Source: Bryobacterales bacterium (lineage in GTDB: Bacteria; Acidobacteriota; Terriglobia; Bryobacterales; Bryobacteraceae). From it: a stretch of DNA of 37,618 nucleotides. A model generated the notes under the pieces. The model was not told the origin of the DNA and searched no databases. It saw nothing but the letters and a program-made list of their open reading frames with translations. Positions 22,572 through 30,485 of this stretch are shown piece after piece (position 1 is the first letter of the stretch; every line of letters starts with the position of its first letter). The position numbers were made by a program, and so were the translations under genes. The stretch lies in NCBI GenBank assembly GCA_016789745.1, contig JAEUQF010000393.1, positions 1 through 37,618 on the forward strand, written 5' to 3'.

Positions 22572-25097
22572 TTAGTGGTTCTCCGCGAACTCGCGGGAAC
22601 TGACAACGGCCCATAACAGATCCCGCAGCGCTTCCTTGCGTTCCGGATTCTTTTCGATCAACTGGACAAGCGCCGCGCTTTCCTTCGGGGTTGGCGTGCG
22701 GGCGAAGGCGGCGAGATAGAGTTCTTCCACCACTTCGACATTGGAACTGCCGCGGGTGAGCCAGCCGTCAATGCGACCGCCCTTGGCGAAGAGTTTGTCG
22801 TTATAGGTGGTGCCAGCCAGCATATGGAGTGCCTGGCTGAGGTTCGGCTTCGCGTTCCGTTCGGGGACGGAGAAGCGGTTCGGCCGTCCGTAGATATCGA
22901 GGAACGGCGAGTGGTAGATGTCGGTCTCTTTCAACTGGACGGCACGGGTGCCGCGCGGCGCCTGCCCGCCGGGACCGGGGGCATCGGGCATCTGCATGCT
23001 GAAGGTTTCGGGAACGCCGGTAACGTCGGAGATGGCGTCGAGCAGGATTTCGGCATCCAGGGCTCGCGGCAGGGCGTGCGAGTAGTTGGTGACGTCGTCC
23101 GCATTGCTGGGCGTGGGACGGCTGGAGAGCTGGTAGGTTCGGGATTGCGCGATGAGGCGCATGAGTTTCTTGAGATCGTAGCCGTTTTCCGAGAAGTAAG
23201 TGGCGAGGCGCTTCAGCAACTGCGGATGGGTGGGCGGATTCGTGCTGCGGTAGTCATCGACGGGGTCGACAATGCCGCGTCCGAAGAAGTTGCTCCAGAT
23301 GCGATTGACGGAGGCTTCGGCGAAGAACGGATGGGAGGTCATGTACTTCGCCAGTTCCATGCGGGGGAAATTGTTTTCCGTGTAGGGGATCTTGCGGCCG
23401 TCGAGCAAAGCGGGGACGACTTCCTGTTTGGTGCGGGGATGGAGCACGCGGTAGTCCTTGGCCCCGGCGATATCGGCGGCGATTTCCTTGCCTCCGGGAT
23501 TATCGAAGACGACGCCTTGCGCATTGCCGCCGAGCTTGAACATGGCGCCGAAGAAAGCGGCCATGCCCCAGAACTGATCCTGGCTCCACTGCTCGTAGGG
23601 ATGGTCATGGCATTGGGCACAATCGAGGCGGCGGCCCATGAAGACGCGCACCTGTTCGCCCATGCTGTCCTGCGGCGGAGGGATGACGAAGTAAGGCAGG
23701 TAGTGGCGGGAGGGGGCGCTGTATCCCTGGGCGGCGATGCGCTCCATCGCGATCTGGTTATAGGGCTTGTTGCTGGCGATGCTGTCGCGGATCCATTGGT
23801 AGTAGACCTGGGTCCACTTCGGATTGATGCCGACAGGGAAGACGGCGACGCGGAACAGGTCGGCGAAGCGGAAGCTCCAGTAGTCGACGTATTCGGGCGA
23901 GTTGAGCAGCGTGTCGATGATTTTTTCGCGCTTGCGAGGATCCTTGCTGGCGACGAACTCGCGCACGCGCTCCGGGGGAGGGGCCATGCCGGCGAGATCG
24001 AAGCAGATGCGGCGGAGGAACTCGGCGTCGGAGGTGAGTTCGGAGGGGACGATGCTGAACAGGCGCAGCTTTTCGAAGACTTCGTCATCGATGAAGTTGT
24101 TGCGAGGCACCTGCGGGTAGTTGGGCATGGGCTCGGCCATGACGCCGACCCCGGCGCGGACCAAGTTGCCGATGGCCTTGATGAGGATGCCGGTCTCGCC
24201 GGGCTTCTTCGCTTCGACGACGCCGGCGGCAGAGACGCTGACCACGCCGGACTGGGCTTCATAGAGCACCTGATGGGTGAAGTCTTCGGCGCGGCCATCT
24301 TCGTAGTAAGCGGTGACGAGCAGGCGATGCTTCTCGCCGGCTTTCAGAAAGACATCCTGGGGGAAGACTTCCAGGCGAGTAACCTTGGGGTTGCTGGCCT
24401 TGTCTTCGGCTCCATAGGGCGCGCCGTTGCGAGCCCAGGCGATGATGGCTTCATAGTCTTCGGAGCCCTTTTGCAGGCGCATGCCGCCGCCGTGGGGGAT
24501 GCCCATGGTGGCCTTCTGGAGGATGAGGCTCTGGTCAGGATTTTTGGTGTCGACGCGCGGCTTCTTCGTGCCGCCGACTTCTTCGGTGAGCACCTGGAAG
24601 AGGCCGCCTTCGACGATCCACTTGTAGTCTTCCTTGGGATGGATGCCGTGGGTGGAGAGCTTGAAGCCGGCTTGTCCTTTGATGCCGCCGTGGCAGCCGG
24701 CGGTGTTGCATCCGCGGCGGGTGAAGATGCTGACGACATCGCGGGGGAAGCTGAAGGGCCGGTCGATGCCGGAGCCTTCCACTTTTAGTTTGGCGCGGGC
24801 GGAGAGGGAGCCGACGGTGGCGACGAGCGCCGTTTCACCATCGCCCACGGCGAAGACGCGACCGGCCTCATCGGCGCGGGCGGTGGCCGCGTTGGAGAGG
24901 TCGAATTTAGCCTGGGCGGTGAGATCGCGCTCGGTCTTGTCGGCGTACTGGCCGAGGACGAGGAACTGCTGCGAGGCTTTCTTGCCGTGGAGGGTGCGCT
25001 GCTCCGGTATCACGCGCAGCGAGAGAAGGTTGGGAGCGGTATCTGCCCAGGCCTGGCCGAAGAGGCAGGAGGCGAGGAGCATGGGAGTAACGATCAT
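22572..25097 (-). CDS. Ig-domain planctomycete-type cytochrome: BIG2-like + DUF1549 + DUF1553 (module 3)
   Basis: 841 residues with a signal peptide (MIVTPMLLASCLFGQAWA). The N-terminal 105 residues form a bacterial Ig-like (BIG2) domain (LLSLRVIPEQRTLHGKKASQ; FAVGDGETALVATVG). A cytochrome-like segment follows with the unusual CX4CH site GCNTAGCHG near residue 130, then a second Ig-like domain (VTRLEVFPQDVFLKAGEKHR). DUF1549 carries CAQCHDHPYEQW, and DUF1553 carries NRIWSNFFGRGIVDPVDDYR and FSVPERNAKPNLSQALHML. This is the variant architecture of the family, probably periplasmic. Its start overlaps the stop of the PPC-domain gene by 4 nt (ATGA), so the three genes 26860-21216 are one operon. 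Confidence 0.92.
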   Translation of the reverse strand: MIVTPMLLASCLFGQAWADTAPNLLSLRVIPEQRTLHGKKASQQFLVLGQYADKTERDLTAQAKFDLSNAATARADEAGRVFAVGDGETALVATVGSLSARAKLKVEGSGIDRPFSFPRDVVSIFTRRGCNTAGCHGGIKGQAGFKLSTHGIHPKEDYKWIVEGGLFQVLTEEVGGTKKPRVDTKNPDQSLILQKATMGIPHGGGMRLQKGSEDYEAIIAWARNGAPYGAEDKASNPKVTRLEVFPQDVFLKAGEKHRLLVTAYYEDGRAEDFTHQVLYEAQSGVVSVSAAGVVEAKKPGETGILIKAIGNLVRAGVGVMAEPMPNYPQVPRNNFIDDEVFEKLRLFSIVPSELTSDAEFLRRICFDLAGMAPPPERVREFVASKDPRKREKIIDTLLNSPEYVDYWSFRFADLFRVAVFPVGINPKWTQVYYQWIRDSIASNKPYNQIAMERIAAQGYSAPSRHYLPYFVIPPPQDSMGEQVRVFMGRRLDCAQCHDHPYEQWSQDQFWGMAAFFGAMFKLGGNAQGVVFDNPGGKEIAADIAGAKDYRVLHPRTKQEVVPALLDGRKIPYTENNFPRMELAKYMTSHPFFAEASVNRIWSNFFGRGIVDPVDDYRSTNPPTHPQLLKRLATYFSENGYDLKKLMRLIAQSRTYQLSSRPTPSNADDVTNYSHALPRALDAEILLDAISDVTGVPETFSMQMPDAPGPGGQAPRGTRAVQLKETDIYHSPFLDIYGRPNRFSVPERNAKPNLSQALHMLAGTTYNDKLFAKGGRIDGWLTRGSSNVEVVEELYLAAFARTPTPKESAALVQLIEKNPERKEALRDLLWAVVSSREFAENH

Positions 25098-26860
25098 TTT
25101 GAAGCCTCGTGAGTGGCTGGCTGGACGACGGTGACGAGGAAGGTTTTTACGGTGATGGGGCGGCCGAGCTTGCCGTTGGCGACGGGCTGGGCCACGATCT
25201 TTGCTTCGACAGGCTTGGCAGTGGGCGGCGCGGCGGCATCAGTCATGAACAGGAAGGTGGCCTTCTGGCTCTCCGGCTGGAAGCGTTCCACTTTGCCGGG
25301 ATTGTAGGGGGGCGGAACCTGCGGGGCGATGTCGGTTCCCATGGCGGCACGGACGCCTGGAGGCAGGCCTTCGACGGTAAGGGCGATCTGGCCGTCGAAG
25401 CCTTCTTCCTGGTCCGTCTGCACGTTCATCTTGGCGACTTCGCCAGCCACCAGATTCATCTGCTCTTCCCCGACATGCACTTCGCCCACATGGGGGACCT
25501 GGTGGCGGATGAAGACGCGGTAGCCGAACTCCGGACCCGCGTAGGCGTGAGTGATATCGCGGATTTCCAGGATAAACTCGCCGGCGCGCGGAAACGAATA
25601 GGTAGTCTTGGGCTGGATCTGCTTGAGGATGGTATCGCCGCAGGTATTCACGGTGGAATGGACGTTGGTGAAGGCTTCGTCGCCGGTGACGGAGACAATG
25701 CGGAGATAAGGGTTGAACTCGGGCACGGTCTTGCGCAGCGTTTCCACCTCGACGCTGATGCGGTCATTGGCTTTGACGGCGAACTTCACGCGGTGCACCT
25801 GGGCGGGCTTGGCGATGGTGCCTTCGAGCAGGGCAGGCAGCGAGATGGGAACGGCCTGTTCGGATAACTGTAGCGGCTGGATGTTTTCCGAGACGCGGTC
25901 CGCGGGCTGTGTGGCAGCCCTGGCCCAGAGGGATCTCAGCCGGTCTGGTTTCAGTTCGCGCTTCCAGGTGCGTTCGCGCCAGGAGAGGTCGGAGGAGGAT
26001 GGCAACTGGTGGGCGGGGCGCATGGCGTCCACTTCGAGAGGGCCATCGGCATCGCGGCGGACGGAGAGTTGGTAGAGGTAGTCGGGACGGCCTTCGCCGA
26101 GGAAGCCGCTAACGCGAATGAGGTAACGGCCGGACTTGGCGAACTTGTAGGTGATACGGGCGTGGGCGGGGAGGCCGGGGTACCAGACATCCTCGTCGTT
26201 GAAAGCGAGTTCGGTGAGCCGGTCCTGTTTGAACCAACTGCCGGTGAGTTCATAGAGGGTCAGGCCGGGATCGAGGCCGGTACCGGAGGAGAGGCCATCG
26301 AAACGCAAAGTCTCGCCCTGCTTGGCGTCGAAGGCGTAGTAATCGAGTTCGCCGGCGCCGGTCAACTTGCCGCTGACAACGACAGGGAGGGAGGAAAGCA
26401 GATGGGCGGCGGTTGGCGTGCTGTGATCGACGTCCGGTTCCTGCATGGCGGGTTCGGCGTGGACGCGAACCGGGATGGCGTTGGAGACACCGGCGGGCGT
26501 GAGAACGCGCAGGGAGTGAACGCCGGCATCGGCACCCAGGGCGACAGTTACCTCCATGGTGAGCAATTGCAGCGGTCCTAAGGAACCCTTCTTGCCTTTG
26601 CCCTTGGCTGGCGCCGTGGCGGCGGAGGTGGGATCCGCCGCCACGCCGGCGATGGTAGCGGACAGATGCTCGCAGTCAAACCAAACAGCGGTGGCGCGAT
26701 CGAGGGCGCGGCCCCGAATGGTGGCCTTGAAGCTGGTGCCTTTCTGTCCGCCGAACGGGAAGACGGACACGAGGCTGGGTTCCGCCGGTGGGGCGGCCCG
26801 CAGCACGAGCCACAGCGGCGCCGAGAGCAAAGTCAGGGACAGGATGAAGCGCTTGGGCAT
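25094..26860 (-). CDS. Exported PPC-domain (pre-peptidase C-terminal) protein
   Basis: 588 residues from the ATG at 26860, chosen because AGGGGA lies just upstream and a signal peptide (FILSLTLLSAPLWLVLRA) follows. An in-frame ATG at 26896 would add 12 residues without such support. After an IPT/TIG-like N-terminal domain (SVFPFGGQKGTSFKATIRGR) there is a PPC-type beta-sandwich (GELDYYAFDAKQGETLRFDG; YKFAKSGRYLIRVSGFLGEG). A second similar domain follows (HRVKFAVKANDRISVEVETL), then Ig-like C-terminal segments. Such proteins regularly precede Ig-type DUF1549/DUF1553 and DUF1501 genes and may bind carbohydrate or mediate assembly. No enzymatic domain is visible. Confidence 0.85.
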   Translation of the reverse strand: MPKRFILSLTLLSAPLWLVLRAAPPAEPSLVSVFPFGGQKGTSFKATIRGRALDRATAVWFDCEHLSATIAGVAADPTSAATAPAKGKGKKGSLGPLQLLTMEVTVALGADAGVHSLRVLTPAGVSNAIPVRVHAEPAMQEPDVDHSTPTAAHLLSSLPVVVSGKLTGAGELDYYAFDAKQGETLRFDGLSSGTGLDPGLTLYELTGSWFKQDRLTELAFNDEDVWYPGLPAHARITYKFAKSGRYLIRVSGFLGEGRPDYLYQLSVRRDADGPLEVDAMRPAHQLPSSSDLSWRERTWKRELKPDRLRSLWARAATQPADRVSENIQPLQLSEQAVPISLPALLEGTIAKPAQVHRVKFAVKANDRISVEVETLRKTVPEFNPYLRIVSVTGDEAFTNVHSTVNTCGDTILKQIQPKTTYSFPRAGEFILEIRDITHAYAGPEFGYRVFIRHQVPHVGEVHVGEEQMNLVAGEVAKMNVQTDQEEGFDGQIALTVEGLPPGVRAAMGTDIAPQVPPPYNPGKVERFQPESQKATFLFMTDAAAPPTAKPVEAKIVAQPVANGKLGRPITVKTFLVTVVQPATHEASK

Positions 26861-26993
26861 GCTTCCCCTATCGCGGCCGGCAGGAATGCGTGTCACGGAT
26901 GGGTCCAGTGGATTTCAAAGGTTCAGCCTCTCTTTTGAAAACCCCTCGCCACGAGGAGGGCGAAATGAACGTCCCAGTGAATGGAGATTAGTA

Positions 26994-27009
26994 TACCTTA
27001 ATAAAGGTA
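26994..27009 (+). promoter_or_regulatory. Hairpin that includes the Shine-Dalgarno of the TPR gene
   Basis: TACCTTAATAAAGGTA has perfect 6-bp arms around AATA. The downstream arm contains AAGG, the best ribosome site for the TTG start at 27017 (9-nt spacing). In RNA the arm would mask that site. It may equally be a DNA operator. The A+T-rich context marks the promoter zone between the divergent genes. Confidence 0.35.
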
Positions 27010-27016
27010 AACCGGA

Positions 27017-27979
27017 TTGCCACGATTGCTATTTACGTCCATCCCGATGGTCCTCCTTTTGGCCTCCAGCGGGCGGCTCGCCGGCCAGCTGGCGCCGGTG
27101 GATCCACATCTGCGGCAGGGGATCGTCTTCCTGAACCAGAAGCAGCAGGATCGTGCGATTGTTGCGTTCAAGAAAGCGGTAGCGGCCAAGCCCAACTCGG
27201 CTGAGGCACATCTTCTGCTGGGTCAGGCTTATCTTGCCAAGCGGGCGCCGGAGCTGGTGGCGGAAGCGAAGGCGGAGTTTCAGCAGGCGCGGGAACTCAA
27301 TCCGGGGTTGGCGCAGGCGGGCTTTTACATCGCGAAGATCGACCTGGATCTGGGCAGGCTGGCGAGCGCGGAAGCGGAGATCTCGCGGAGTTTGCAGGTG
27401 GCACCGGGCGCCTCGTATCTGGTGGCGCTGCTGGCCGAGGTTCGAAGGCAGCAAGGCAAGCCGCGCGACGCAGTCGAGTTGGTGACGAAGGCGCTGGCGG
27501 CGGATCCGAATGCCCTGCCTGCTCTGTCGTTTCGGGCTCAGGCCTATTGGGATCTGGGAGATGAGGAAAAGGCCCTGGCCGACCTGCGGCGCCTGCTTGC
27601 GGCCTCTGCTGCGTCGACGGACGCGTACCTGCTGCTCGGCACCATTCACCTGGCGGGAGGGCGACTGGACGAGGCGGAATCCGCCCTGCGCAAGGTGACG
27701 CAAGAGGGGCCCAACCCGGCGGCGAGCCTGAAACTGGCTGCGGTGTTACGGCAGCGCAAACGGTTGGCGGATGCCCTGCGGGAACTGGAGAAAGTGGAGG
27801 AGGCGCCGCAACTCAGCTCCGCGTATTATGAGCGTCTGGCCGCGGATGCCGCCTGTGAGCGCGGGCTGATCCTTGAGGAGCAGGGGAATCGCGCGGCGGC
27901 GAAGGAGGCCTTTACGAAGGCGATCGAGTTCGACCCCGAGCATGCCGAAGCGTTGCGGCGATTGAAGGCCTATCGCTGA
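27017..27979 (+). CDS. Exported tetratricopeptide-repeat protein
   Basis: 320 residues from a TTG start, supported by AAGG 9 nt upstream and by the signal peptide it completes (RLLFTSIPMVLLLASSGRLA). The later ATG at 27047 has no ribosome site. Six to seven TPR units fill the rest, for example FLNQKQQDRAIVAFKKAVAA, KPNSAEAHLLLGQAYLAK, DPNALPALSFRAQAYWDLGD and the last EQGNRAAAKEAFTKAIEFDP. TPRs form superhelical protein-binding scaffolds. The partner is not known, but the tail-to-tail neighbour (overlap 10 nt) is the CRTAC1-family gene, and TPR/CRTAC1 pairs are frequent in acidobacteria. The location is probably periplasmic. Confidence 0.88.
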   Translation: MPRLLFTSIPMVLLLASSGRLAGQLAPVDPHLRQGIVFLNQKQQDRAIVAFKKAVAAKPNSAEAHLLLGQAYLAKRAPELVAEAKAEFQQARELNPGLAQAGFYIAKIDLDLGRLASAEAEISRSLQVAPGASYLVALLAEVRRQQGKPRDAVELVTKALAADPNALPALSFRAQAYWDLGDEEKALADLRRLLAASAASTDAYLLLGTIHLAGGRLDEAESALRKVTQEGPNPAASLKLAAVLRQRKRLADALRELEKVEEAPQLSSAYYERLAADAACERGLILEEQGNRAAAKEAFTKAIEFDPEHAEALRRLKAYR

Positions 27980-29550
27980 GGCTCGACGCGCAGGATCTGT
28001 CCGGCGGGAACGTCTTCGAGCAGCTTGCGCGGTCCTCCTGGCCAGACAATTTCGACACGAGCGGCCTTGGCGGCAGCGCCGAGACCGAAGTGAAGGCGAT
28101 GATCGCCACTGGAAAGATAGCTGGCGACGCCCGTGGCGTAACGAATCTGTTTGCGTCCGCCGGCTTCGACAGTGACGCGCGCGCCGGGAATGGCGGTATC
28201 GACGACGAGCCAGTGTCCCTGCGGCCGCGTATCGTTGCGGAAGATGTAAGGGCGGTCGCCGAGATTCGAGATGACGATATCGAGATCGCCGTCGTTATCC
28301 AGGTCTGCCACCACGGAGCCCCGTCCGACGTGCGGCAACTGGAAGGCGGGGCCGGCGGTGGCGGAGATATCGCGAAACTTCCCGGTGCCGAGGTTTTCAT
28401 AGATCAGGTCGCGCTGGGCCCAGGAAAGCCGGGGGGAGTACAACGACACGTTGTCGATGACGTGACCGTTGGTGACGTGTAGGTCGAGATCGCCATCATT
28501 ATCGAAATCGAAGAAGCGGGTGCCGAAGCCGAGAGGTTCGAAGCCGGACTGCAGTCCCGCGGGCTCGGTTCTGTCTTCAAACCGGAGGTCGCCCATGTTG
28601 CGGTACAAGGTGTTCAGTTCCAGGGCAAAGTTGGTGACGAAGATGTCGGGCCGGCCATCGCCATCATAGTCGGCGATTTCGGTACCCATGCCGGCCTGCG
28701 GGCGCCCGTGCATGTCGAAGCCGACTTCGGCCGAGTAGGCGATGTCGGTGAAGGTGCCATCGCGCTGGTTGTGGAACAGGAAATTGCGAACGCCATCGTT
28801 GGCGATGTAGAGGTCCGGCCATCCATCACCGTCGATGTCGCCCACGGCCACGCCCAGGCCTTTGCCGGCGGGGTTGGCAATGCCCGCCGCCTTGGAGACG
28901 TCCGTGAACTTGCCGGCTCCGTCATTGCGAAAGAGGAGGTCCGGCACTCCGTTGAACATGCGCGGATCGCAGTACATGCGATGGCCGGGCTTCTTGAACC
29001 CGCAGTAGGTGGTGTCATCGCTGGCGTAGTCGAGGTAGCGGGCCACGTAGAGATCGAGATCGCCATCGAGATCGTAATCGAGAAAGCCGGCACTGCTGGA
29101 CCAGCCGGACCCCGCCACGCCCGCATGGGAGGTGGTGTCGGTGAAGGTGCCGTCTCCGTTGTTACGAAACAGTTGGTTGGCGCCGAAGCCGGTGACGTAG
29201 AGATCAGGGCGGCCATCGGTATCATAGTCGCCAACAGCTACACCAGTGCCGAAGCGGCCTTTGCCACTGACTCCTGCCTTGGCGGTGACATCGTCGAAGC
29301 GGAACTGGCCGAGGTTGCGATAGAGGCGATGCCCGGGCGAAGGCTTTCCCTGTGCGAGGTTAGCACCGTTGACAAAGAAGAGGTCGACCTTACCATCGCC
29401 ATCGTAATCGAAGGCGGCGACGCCGGAGCCGAAGGTTTCCATCATCAACTTCCGCGGCGATGCCCCGTTCTCATGTTTGTGCGCGATGCCGGCTTCCTTG
29501 CCGATTTCGACGAAGCTGGCTGCCAGCAAAAGGGCGAGGGGAAGCATCAT
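27970..29550 (-). CDS. CRTAC1-family FG-GAP/VCBS propeller with ASPIC/UnbV C-terminus
   Basis: 526 residues with a signal peptide (MMLPLALLLAASFVEIG). Seven calcium-binding DxDxDG loops mark the propeller blades: DYDGDGKVD, DYDTDGRPD, DYDLDGDLD, DIDGDGWPD, DYDGDGRPD, DFDNDGDLD and DLDNDGDLD. The C-terminal 70 residues are an ASPIC/UnbV domain (GARVTVEAGGRKQIRYATGV; RLHFGLGAAAKAARVEIVWP). The protein is probably secreted or surface-bound and calcium-stabilised. The family has no established enzymatic role. Its ATG overlaps the stop of the seven-heme cytochrome by 4 nt, so the two are made from one transcript and may act together at the cell surface. Confidence 0.92.
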   Translation of the reverse strand: MMLPLALLLAASFVEIGKEAGIAHKHENGASPRKLMMETFGSGVAAFDYDGDGKVDLFFVNGANLAQGKPSPGHRLYRNLGQFRFDDVTAKAGVSGKGRFGTGVAVGDYDTDGRPDLYVTGFGANQLFRNNGDGTFTDTTSHAGVAGSGWSSSAGFLDYDLDGDLDLYVARYLDYASDDTTYCGFKKPGHRMYCDPRMFNGVPDLLFRNDGAGKFTDVSKAAGIANPAGKGLGVAVGDIDGDGWPDLYIANDGVRNFLFHNQRDGTFTDIAYSAEVGFDMHGRPQAGMGTEIADYDGDGRPDIFVTNFALELNTLYRNMGDLRFEDRTEPAGLQSGFEPLGFGTRFFDFDNDGDLDLHVTNGHVIDNVSLYSPRLSWAQRDLIYENLGTGKFRDISATAGPAFQLPHVGRGSVVADLDNDGDLDIVISNLGDRPYIFRNDTRPQGHWLVVDTAIPGARVTVEAGGRKQIRYATGVASYLSSGDHRLHFGLGAAAKAARVEIVWPGGPRKLLEDVPAGQILRVEPQR

Positions 29551-30479
29551 TTCTTACGGTAAACCGCGATGCGGTGCGTTCGATAGGATTGCACGGCGAT
29601 GAGCTTGGATGGCAGCACGGGCATGTGACAGGAGACGCAACGGGCGGCGGCGGCGGTTTCGCGCCGCGCTTGTGGGCACGAGGCCGGCGCATGGCAGGAC
29701 TGGCAACGAATGGAGAAGGACTCGGCATCACGCTGGGTCTGGTGTACGTTGTGGCAGGTGGTGCAGGTCATCTTCCCCGACTTGAAACAACGGCTGGCGC
29801 GAAGCAGGCCCACCTGATTGCCGTGGACGTCGGGTTCGGGAGGGCCTTCGTGTTCCAGGCCGGAGTGGCAGCGGGCACAGGCGTCGATGCCGGGGCGCTG
29901 GAGTCGCTCATGACGGTCGGCGGTGCCATGACATTGGGCGCAGCCGATGCCCAACTGATAGCCCGCCTGGTAGCGGACACTGCCGTTCGGGGCGCGTTCG
30001 AGTTGGAAGTTGGCGGCGTGGCAGCCGAGACATTGCGGCGGAATGCCACGTTCGAAGTGCACCTCGCCATCTACGTACCCGGGACTGTTGATCCAGCGGT
30101 TGGTGCTGGTGTGATAGGAGACGGGCAGTTGGAACAGGAGCCCTTCGCGCCAATAAAGATAACTCTGCCCGCGGCGGCCGGAGCCGATGACGAGGTCGAA
30201 GCGTTCGGTGCGGGCTTTGCCAGGTTCCTGTCCGGTCTGGAAGAAGCTGCCGTCCTGTTGTTCCATGCGGAAGAAGACGCCTGGGGCGCTGGTGCGCAGA
30301 ACGTTTGAGCCGTCGGCGAAGGAGCCGAGAATCGACTGTGCGGTGGCTGGGCTGGAGGCTTTGGCATGCGCCGTTGCCGCGTAGGAGGCAGCAACGGCGG
30401 CATGACATTTTGCGCAATCGAGCGAAGGCTCCGCATTTCCAGGAAGCAAGAAGAGCAGAAATGCGAGGATCTTCGCCAT
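29547..30479 (-). CDS. Exported seven-heme cytochrome c
   Basis: 310 residues with a signal peptide (MAKILAFLLFLLPGNAEP). Seven CXXCH heme sites are visible in order: CAKCH, CLGCH, CAQCH, CARCH, CTTCH, CQSCH and CVSCH. The first is near residue 22 and the other six lie in the C-terminal half. Several extra His residues (TADRHERL, LEHEG, NVHQ) could be distal ligands. Between the first and second sites there is a non-heme stretch of about 125 residues with WREGLLFQLPVSYHTSTNRW. It is a periplasmic electron-transfer protein of the cytochrome c554/NrfB-like type, partner unknown. It starts 6 nt after the TonB receptor stop and overlaps the CRTAC1 gene. Confidence 0.92.
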   Translation of the reverse strand: MAKILAFLLFLLPGNAEPSLDCAKCHAAVAASYAATAHAKASSPATAQSILGSFADGSNVLRTSAPGVFFRMEQQDGSFFQTGQEPGKARTERFDLVIGSGRRGQSYLYWREGLLFQLPVSYHTSTNRWINSPGYVDGEVHFERGIPPQCLGCHAANFQLERAPNGSVRYQAGYQLGIGCAQCHGTADRHERLQRPGIDACARCHSGLEHEGPPEPDVHGNQVGLLRASRCFKSGKMTCTTCHNVHQTQRDAESFSIRCQSCHAPASCPQARRETAAAARCVSCHMPVLPSKLIAVQSYRTHRIAVYRKK

Positions 30480-30485
30480 CAGGGG

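Noticed and set aside
22824..24788. 654-codon open frame on the plus strand, opposite the Ig-domain cytochrome
   Set aside because: It is an antisense shadow of a GC-rich gene. No motif, start signal or secretion signal supports it.
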